Shown here in pieces: positions 57,343-64,000 of a stretch of 64,000 bases of DNA. Every line of letters starts with the position of its first letter. Within the stretch, counting starts at the first letter, position 1. The position numbers were made by a program, and so were the translations under genes. The stretch is from Narthecium ossifragum (lineage: Eukaryota > Streptophyta > Magnoliopsida > Dioscoreales > Nartheciaceae). Below the pieces are notes generated by a model. It was not told the DNA's origin. It searched no databases and saw nothing but the letters and a program-made list of their open reading frames with translations. The stretch spans positions 142,650 through 206,649 of the forward strand of contig OY986975.1 in assembly GCA_963920575.1 (NCBI GenBank). Reading direction: 5' to 3'.

Positions 57343-57875
57343 CATATTGACTCGTTATGTAAAAAATAAAGGGATAAAACGCACCTTTATTAGATCAGGT
57401 GAGACAGTGAGCAATTTTGAGATTTCATGGAACTCAACTTCACACTCCGGAACCTATCACCAAGGACTGTACATGATGATACACAGTTCTGGAAGTAGGT
57501 ACACACGAGCCTCAGGAACGTCGAAGAAGACATGAATTGCAGAGCGGCGATCGCACGTGTAGTCCAGTGATATCAACTCGAGAGAATTTTTTGGGGCTGA
57601 GAGTATGTGTGTATGAGTGTGTGTGAGAGTTCACCTTTGACTGACAGTCCATCTGCTATTTATAGGCGGAGGGATGAGATTGTTAGAATCCGTGCAGTTA
57701 CGGAGTTACGATTTTCTTATCCAAACTCAGAAGAGATTTGATTATATCCAATGTGAACCGTTGGATCTCAACTCGTGTGATCCCAACCGATGTGATTTTA
57801 ACATATCTTGATCACGGATGGCAGGCCAAATCTCATGTTGTTATGACAACCCAACAGATCTTGATTTTTGAGGAC
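57343..57875. other. Spacer between the MULE and the solo LTR, probably old transposon DNA
   Basis: Contains CTCGAGAGAATTTTTTGG, a TGTGTGTGAGAG tract and CTGCTATTTATAGGCGGAGG (TATA-like), features seen in plant LTRs, but no borders. No gene recognised. Confidence 0.4.
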
Positions 57876-57880
57876 GTTAG

Positions 57881-58628
57881 TGTTAGGAAATCCGGCGGGG
57901 ATCAAACCAAGATGGGAGAGCACCAAAATAGAACTAGGAGGAGAAAAGAGACACCAGATTTAACGTGGAAAACCTCCCGGCAAATCACCGCGAAGGAAAA
58001 ACCACGGGAAGAAGATCTTCACTATATGAGGAGATTTACAAGACTCAATCTCTCAACTCTTACACAGATCTTCTCTCTTCCCTCCCAGTACGTTCTCACG
58101 CACTTACAGATCTCTCTCTGCCTTCTTGCTTTCTCTCAAGCCCTAAGACCTCTCTCTAGGCCTCCAAGATGAGAACCCACGTTCTGCCAATTAGGGTTAC
58201 ACACAACCCTATTTATATGGCCTAATACAATTAGAATCGGAATTGATCCTAACCGTCCAAAAAAACCCAGTCTACTGTTTTCGGATCGATCCAAAGATGC
58301 CTTGGATCGATCCAACTGTGCGACGACCAGACCAGTTCTCTGTCAACTGGTCTGGGATCGATCCACTGTTGCTCTGGATCGATCCAACTTTGGTTTTGGA
58401 TCGATCCAAGGTGGATTGGATCGATCCACTTTGCCAGACTATAAATACGTCTCTGGAAAGAACGTTCATATCGATCCAGACAAGTCTGGATCGATCCATA
58501 CTCACTTTGAATCGATCCAACAGGACCTTGCATCGATCCAAGTTCCAGAACGAGCCCAAAAACAGCAACCATCACTTTGTTCTCCGTTGAAGTCACTGCC
58601 AGCCTCATGAGGAGGGATTTTCCCAACA
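57881..58628 (+). mobile_element. Solo LTR, 748 bp, with 5-bp target duplication GTTAG
   Basis: Starts TGTTAGGAAA and ends TTTCCCAACA (inverted ends TG..CA). It is flanked by GTTAG at 57876-57880 and 58629-58633. No internal retrotransposon DNA or second LTR follows, so it is a solo LTR left by unequal recombination. From 58285 to 58545 it carries about ten copies of the palindrome GGATCGATCC or one-base variants. Confidence 0.92.
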
Positions 58629-58633
58629 GTTAG

Positions 58634-59242
58634 AAGCCAACACTAAGACGGTTAATCCATGTCCTTTTCGAACGGTACAAGGAGATAGATTATTGACCCT
58701 ATCCATTTGATCAGAAGGGATACATGATGCATGACATGGACATCATCTTCATGGCTTTAGACGGTTAAGGCATGGGCAAATATTGCACTATTAATACAGA
58801 TCCTAGATCAGCTCCTGATGAAGACTCTTTAAGGTAGTTACTCAAATGTGGTCATGAATACAAGTCTTTTATTTTTATAAGCTAAATTTGGATGTTTTAT
58901 CCTGTGTTTGTGCGCTTGTCCTAATCTCCTAAAGATTGTATGTTCTATTTCTGTTTTATTAAAATCACATTAAAATATGTATGCGCATTTACTTTGGTCA
59001 AATAATTCACCTAAAAAAAACATGATCTTGCAAATGTAATAGCCACTACTCCATGTGCTTGTGTATATGCCCAATATATACGTGTATAGGCCCTTGCAAT
59101 GTGTTCGGTGCTTAAGGGCATGTTTGTCAATTCATAAAACTTTATACTACACATCATTTATTTGTCATGTTACCAAACATTGTATAGTATAACTCCAATC
59201 TGATACAAACTTATTCAATGTTGTTTTAAACACTATATAGTA
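58634..59242. other. Intergenic, nothing recognised
   Basis: AT-rich spacer. TATAGTATAACT-like phrases near 59170-59240 are related to those at 59690-59830. Confidence 0.4.
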
Positions 59243-59402
59243 CTAGGTGGGACCCTTGCCACCTGGCAGGGTAACAATCAGATTAATGGATGATTCGGTT
59301 ATAAAAATCGAATTTGATTAATGTATTAGTATGGATATCATATAATGTTAACATTATAAGGAGATGGTTATGCATAACCGTTTTTGCTCCTTATAAGGTT
59401 GA
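59243..59402 (-). mobile_element. Non-autonomous Helitron (family B), 160 bp, downstream member of a tandem
   Basis: On minus: 5' TCAACCTTATAAGGAGCAAA at 59402, 3' hairpin CCTGCCA-GGT-GGCAAGG (59254-59270), CTAG at 59243-59246 followed by T. Its 5' end abuts the CTAG of the next element with no base between them. Confidence 0.85.
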
Positions 59403-59665
59403 CTAGGTGGGCCCCCTGCCACCTGGCAGGGTAACCATCAATTTAATGGGTGATTCGGTTATAAAAACCGAATTTGATTAATGAGTTAGTATGGATATTA
59501 TATATGATTGATTATAATAGATATCAACCTTATATAATGATGTATATTTAAAACTAACCTAAGGAATATGATAAAAATATACAAAGTTAACTTATGAAAA
59601 TATACATGTAAACAAACTAATATAAGGGAAACGATTGTAACCGTTATTGCTCCTTATAAGGTTGA
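59403..59665 (-). mobile_element. Non-autonomous Helitron (family B), 263 bp, upstream member of a tandem
   Basis: On minus: A|TCAACCTTATAAGGAGCAAT from 59665, 3' hairpin CCTGCCA-GGT-GGCAGGG (59413-59431), CTAG at 59403-59406, immediately followed by the TC of the 160-bp copy. Its 3' 100 bases are nearly identical to those of the smaller copy, while its middle is longer. Confidence 0.85.
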
Positions 59666-59880
59666 TTAAACATGATGTTAAATTATACGTTGTATAGCAT
59701 ATACAATGTATAAAATTATACGTCCCTAACTCCCTATTCTATACGGCGAATCAAACGGCCCTTAAAGACCAAAATAAATCTGGTATTAAATTATACATTG
59801 TATAGCTTATACAATATATAAAATTATACATCCGTGCCTATACGGCGAACCAAAGGGACCTCAAAGACCAAAAAAGAGAA
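59666..59880 (+). repeat. Tandem duplication, about 100-base period
   Basis: AAATTATACGTTGTATAGCA, ATACAATGTATAAAATTATACG and CTATACGGCGAATCAAACGG (59690-59760) recur as AAATTATACATTGTATAGCT, ATACAATATATAAAATTATA and CTATACGGCGAACCAAAGGG (59793-59860). The ends (GGCGAACCAAAGGG) look like the inner side of a MITE terminus. Confidence 0.75.
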
Positions 59881-60331
59881 CGGAAATCGATGCGTGGAAT
59901 TAGGATTCGAGGTCAGCTAGAATAACGGACGCAAGTCTCAAAATCGGACTTAATCTTATTAAAATCGGGTTAATCTTATTAAGATGGTCCAGTCACGTTA
60001 GATTGGACACCACCCATGGGACGTGCCCCTTTCGAACAAGGCTAGGGGGCCAGGACAAGGTCGAAACTGATTTCTAAAAAAGTCAAAAATTGAGTTCGTT
60101 GTTAGCAAGGATAACGCAATTCCACGTCTGGACTGATATGATCATATGAGGGTACTAAATTGTAGTTTAGCATAAATATTAGCATTTATAATACATAATA
60201 GTGATTTGTTACACAATTTAATTATATTATGTAGACTAAGCCTCAATATGAAGATTCTGATAGACGTAACCTTGATATATTTATGTTATGATAGAATGGG
60301 ATAATGACGTACAATGAAAAAAAATTAAAAA

Positions 60332-60749
60332 GGCTAAATTTCATATTTTGCATCGAGTAAAATATGTGAGTCACCATTTAAATACCTTAGCTTTTTTATT
60401 TACAACCAATATAGTACCTACTGTCAGCTGTCGTTCTCCTCAGTTGATGGTATTCCGCTCACGTGATATCCACTTGAACGGTTTTGGTGGTTACCACTTG
60501 AGTATCTACTGGTTAAATTTCAAATTTTATACCTGTAAAATATGTGAATACTGAGCTTTTCTAACACTGGTCATGTGCAAGTCACGTGTTGCAAGTAACC
60601 AGTTTTTCGTTAGAATTTTGACACCGTTCGAGCTTCCGATCAAATTATTATGATATTGATACTTGATGTAACAATTTTGTAAATAGAAAAGCTTATATAC
60701 TCAAACAGTAACTCACATATTTTACAGGTAATAAATATAAAATTTAACC
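60332..60749. mobile_element. MITE, 418 bp, MULE-like
   Basis: Terminal inverted repeats of about 70 bases: left GGCTAAATTTCATATTTTGC and right (inverted) GGTTAAATTTTATATTTATT, both continuing into GTAAAATATGTGAGT and ...TTTCTATTTACA-like DNA. Flanks AATTAAAAA (60323-60331) and AAATAAAAA (60750-60758) look like a 9-bp duplication with one mismatch. A third, direct copy of the terminal sequence lies inside at 60511-60556. Confidence 0.75.
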
Positions 60750-61604
60750 AAATAAAAAAGTAAAATGAATACAAAGATAAGCCATGTGACGGACAAAGAT
60801 ATTTAACAACCTGTCACTCTTTATATCATGCCACTGCTGGAGAGAGTTTTGTTGGCGTTCTTTGTTCACTAATCCGAGGAGCTGACCTGAAAAGATCCAG
60901 TAATCAAACCGAGCTTCATCGAGCACGGTTCTGATCAACCTTGGCTTACAGGTGATCAACCTCGGCTTGAAATTAATTTCAAGCTCAATATAGGTGATCA
61001 AGTTTGGCTTCATTACTTTGGAGCCGCGCCTAGCTCAAGCCTCCAAATGCGCACATGAAGCGCGAAAAACTGATGAACTCGAATAAGTATTTTCAGTTCT
61101 ACCAGTGGATCCAACACCCAAGTCCATTCATCCACATTATTTGGCATATACGAATAGAATCCTTGACCAAGACCACTTTCAGGTAATGCAATCCAAGGAA
61201 ACCTGAATATTATATTCATTAGCAGAGGAGAAGAGCTCCCTAAACAAGGGAAATGAGCTAAGATATACATTACAGTAGTTAGATTTGGGATAAGAATTTG
61301 TTCGATTACCAACTACATCGAAAAATTACACCTGCTCTTACGAAGCAGATCCGAGAGTGCATACAGGCAACAAGGATAGTCAGCTTGCATCTTCGACGGT
61401 AGCACGTACAGGTTGTTCAGAGAGAGAACAGCCAATATCTTGATGCCCCCCACAAATTCACATCAATCGATCTCATATCATTTCCAGAACTAAATAACAA
61501 TCAATTTTTCATTTCACGTGGGAACCCATGTTTCTTGCTGCATCATAATTCCAATCAAACATCAAAACTGGCTAACTCTGCAAATGGATGGATAAGCAAG
61601 CACA
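60750..61604. other. 3' flank of the SIL1/Fes1-like gene
   Basis: Contains the probable 3' UTR on minus. Around 60930-61015 a GGTGATCAACCTCGGCTT-like phrase recurs two or three times. The minus ORF 61013-61312 has a conserved-looking core (WIALPESGLGQGFYSYMP) that I could not assign. Confidence 0.4.
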
Positions 61605-63246
61605 TCATAACATCAGACACACCTTTTCAAGCTTCCTGTGGAAAATAAGAAATACTTCTCTACGGAGGCCTTCCACGTCTCTAGCATATTCTTTGAGGTC
61701 ATCCTCCATCATCAAATTTCCCAAATGATCCCTCATCCTCTCCAGAGCCACATCAAGATGACAAATATCTTTCAAAACTAATAGATCAGTTGAGGTAAGC
61801 TGGAGCAGGCTCCTAATTGCCAATAAAGCCTGCATGAAATAAATTGCACACAGAGAGATCACTCGCGGCCATACAAGAGGAAAGGAGTTTAACCTCCATT
61901 TCTTCCTACTTAACAAAATCTTCCTCAACACTCAACTATGCCTTCTAGTGCCATTTATTAGACTGGGACAAGCTGTAAGAACATTTATGGCAGACCAAAA
62001 ACAGTCACATGAATCTTTAGCAGGTAACCATGAATCTAATCATGATACTTGGCAAGCTAGACAGGGTGCTCCTGACTGTAATCATTTTACACGATATTGC
62101 ACACAAAGATTGCTACGACCATAACAATTGGGGCCAGACATCAGATCGAAAACAGTGACTCAAAACAGATAGATTATACTATACTCTAGTTGCTAATTAT
62201 GAATTCAGTCTAGATATGCAGGAAAACCAGACAGTTTGCGTCCCAGACTCACTTTTTAACACATTGATCTTCTAACTAACAGGCCTCTGCGAATGATTTC
62301 TAGGGCAGGGCAATCATTAGAAATAGAGAGCACTCTTAGTCTAAACAAAGTTGTCTTCAACTCATCCAGCAGTCCTGATGGAGAACTACTCTACCTGGGC
62401 ACCCAATAAGCAGATATCTTCAACATTCTCCAACATCCAAACATTAGCATACACTAGATATCACTTTTCCACAATGCAGATTACAGATAATCAGGCTAGT
62501 CAATACATAAACTCATGGTAGTTGCATCATCGCAATATTGCAAAAAGAAAGAAACCCATCCAGCATGAGTGAGAAATTGCTCATTCTTCTAAATGCATTA
62601 TGATGCTACTGAAAATATTAAGAAACCAGTTCAACATCAGACAAGAACTTGATCATTCTTCCACATATCCAACGTCAAATGAACCGGAAAATAGACTGGC
62701 TGTCATTAGTAGCTCTAGAGAAAAATTTATCCAGCTACATTTTGATTACCAAAGCTAGCGTTATGTTTTTTATTACATGAATGTTGGATGTCATTTGCCA
62801 TCAAAATTATAAGGGAGCAAAGGCGAACCTTTTCTTGGAGATCAAGATCAGGCGACGATGTTAAGTCAACCACAGACTTCAACATGATGTGGTTGCTGAA
62901 GAAGGGAAGTCTCATAGTATCAACATCGTCCAACTGGTAATCTGCTAAATCTGCTACTAAAAAGATGGCTTTCTTCTGAAGTCTGATATCAATGCTAGAG
63001 TTGCTCAATATGTCCTACAAATCAGAAGACGAAAATCCAATCTAAGACTCATAATCCAACTTCCCTTTTCCAATTCTGTTAGTTTACCTGTAGCATTAGA
63101 TCTCCATTCACTTGAAAGAACGATTGTTGGCCAACAGCATTGTTTCTGATCAGAGCTGAAATGGCATAAAAGGCTTTGATGGCTTCCTCAATGAAACTGG
63201 ATTTTACCATCTTCATTAATTTGGTTAGTGCCCCAACTGCAAGGAT
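61605..63246 (-). CDS. SIL1/Fes1-like armadillo Hsp70 nucleotide-exchange factor, 3' half (partial)
   Basis: Three phase-0 exons on minus, 63088-63246, 62829-63014 and 61605-61829 (53+62+75 codons), joined by GT..AG introns. They encode ILAVGALTKLMKMVKSSFIE, AIKAFYAISALIRNNAVGQQ, SSIDIRLQKKAIFLVADLAD, LKSVVDLTSSPDLDLQEK, then ALERMRDHLGNLM and YARDVEGLRREVFLIFHRKL before a TGA/TAA-type stop at 61605. This is the armadillo region and C-terminus of the Fes1/HspBP1/SIL1 family, which releases ADP from Hsp70 or ER BiP. The N-terminal exons, and hence any signal peptide, lie beyond the right edge, because 63247-64000 reads as intron. Which compartment it serves cannot be decided here. Confidence 0.9.
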
Positions 63247-64000
63247 CTGAGGAAATCAATTCAATGGAGTAAGAAAGCTGTTCAGAGATGTTATACTGAG
63301 AAAGTTCTGTTTCCTCATACCATCACTTCTCTCATATCACCATATCAACAGCCCAGATCCATTTGAATCTCCTCCATCGGTTCAGATTATTAATAAAATA
63401 CTGACTGGGATTTAGATGCTAAAGATCTCGGCCGTTGGATGAGAGTCAAATAAACTGTACGTTGGTATGATGGTTTGAGGGAACTGATGGTATGAGGGAA
63501 ACAAAAACCCATACTGAGAACAGTAGAAAAGCAACAACAGATTCAAATATGAATAGCTTTAAGATCTAAGAGTCCAGTAACTATAAGCATTGTACAAGGA
63601 GAGTCACAAAACAAAATAAAAATAAAAATGATGAAACTTCCTCCTGGTTGTAAAAATAGTCTTAACCTCAGAATAAGGTCTTGATAAACAGTCCACATTA
63701 GTCAATCCATGGATTCCAAACGAGCATTAAAACATAACAGTGTATACGCTCCAAATGACAAGCTATGCACATTGCTATTAAGCCTATTATAGGATAGAAA
63801 GTTTTAATGCAAACTTTACTCCAAACATAAGATTACTGAGATAATATCCTATAGTACATAAAATTTGGCCACTAGATTCACCAACAAAACTGTGAATAGC
63901 AAAAGATATTATTTGCAGTCATAGAACGCTACATTCATCCATTTATTGTTTTTAAAGAGTATGTTCTCTCATGAAGCTTATTTCTCATCCTAAGTGAATA
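63247..64000 (-). other. Intron of the SIL1/Fes1-like gene
   Basis: AT-rich DNA upstream of the first visible exon (acceptor at 63247-63248). No exon of the N-terminal part recognised up to the window edge. Confidence 0.6.

Noticed and set aside
58243..58626. Three overlapping ORFs of 98-125 codons rich in DRS/IDP repeats
   Set aside because: They are translations of the GGATCGATCC palindromes in the solo LTR, not a repeat protein.
61013..61312. Minus ORF with WIALPESGLGQGFYSYMP
   Set aside because: Looked like an extra last exon of the SIL1/Fes1-like gene, but the family ends at the stop at 61605 and I could not match this stretch to any protein.
1..64000. CRISPR arrays, operons, rRNA or tRNA genes
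   Set aside because: Searched by eye on both strands; none of these structures was recognised, and the first two do not belong in a plant nuclear window.

Overview
The window is nuclear DNA of a flowering plant. Genes have many introns with GT..AG borders, leaders carry CT/GA microsatellites and ACCCTAA boxes, and the transposons are of plant type (MULE, Helitron, Tourist and other MITEs, LINE, solo LTR). Several genes start with a strongly GC-rich first exon, a gradient typical of monocots, so a monocot is the best guess. The species cannot be named from sequence alone. A 200-base run of N marks an assembly gap at 11783-11982.

Layout. 1-6480 (minus) holds a decayed copy of the cohesin regulator PDS5: ten exon-like blocks in family order, broken by six in-frame stops and a frameshift. 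6500-13500 is repeat-rich: an unrecognised ORF, the 3' end of a LINE, a telomere-like tract, a GC-rich block, a 1.4 kb array built on a GTAGTTACTTTTCA-like word, the gap, 61-bp tandem repeats, a perfect hairpin and an F-box fragment. 13534-15423 is an F-box/DUF295 gene with one internal stop and a duplicated leader. 16326-25219 (minus) is a seven-exon coiled-coil WD40 gene, divergent from a three-exon tRNA-binding (OB-fold) gene at 25748-29920 (plus). 31717-35416 (minus) is a five-exon GRAM/WBP2-like gene, divergent from a ten-exon plastid DUF1350 gene at 35977-45362 (plus). The latter ends tail-to-tail with a four-exon organellar RAD52-2-like gene at 46645-51566 (minus).

51.8-60.8 kb is a transposon block: Helitron ends, a 3.8 kb MULE with 311-bp inverted repeats and a perfect 9-bp target duplication that carries a plant mobile domain (PMD) gene, a complete 748-bp solo LTR, two Helitrons in head-to-tail tandem and a further MITE. 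61605-64000 (minus) is the 3' half of a SIL1/Fes1-like armadillo gene that runs off the right edge.

Six gene models were assembled by joining exons by eye. The WD40, GRAM, DUF1350, RAD52 and tRNA-binding models each close to an exact multiple of three. Two housekeeping pairs share short divergent promoters (528 and 560 bp). The strongest candidates for something new are the PMD-carrying MULE with its repeated ACGTAACTTCAAGTTACGT palindromes, the Helitron tandem, and the eroded PDS5 copy.
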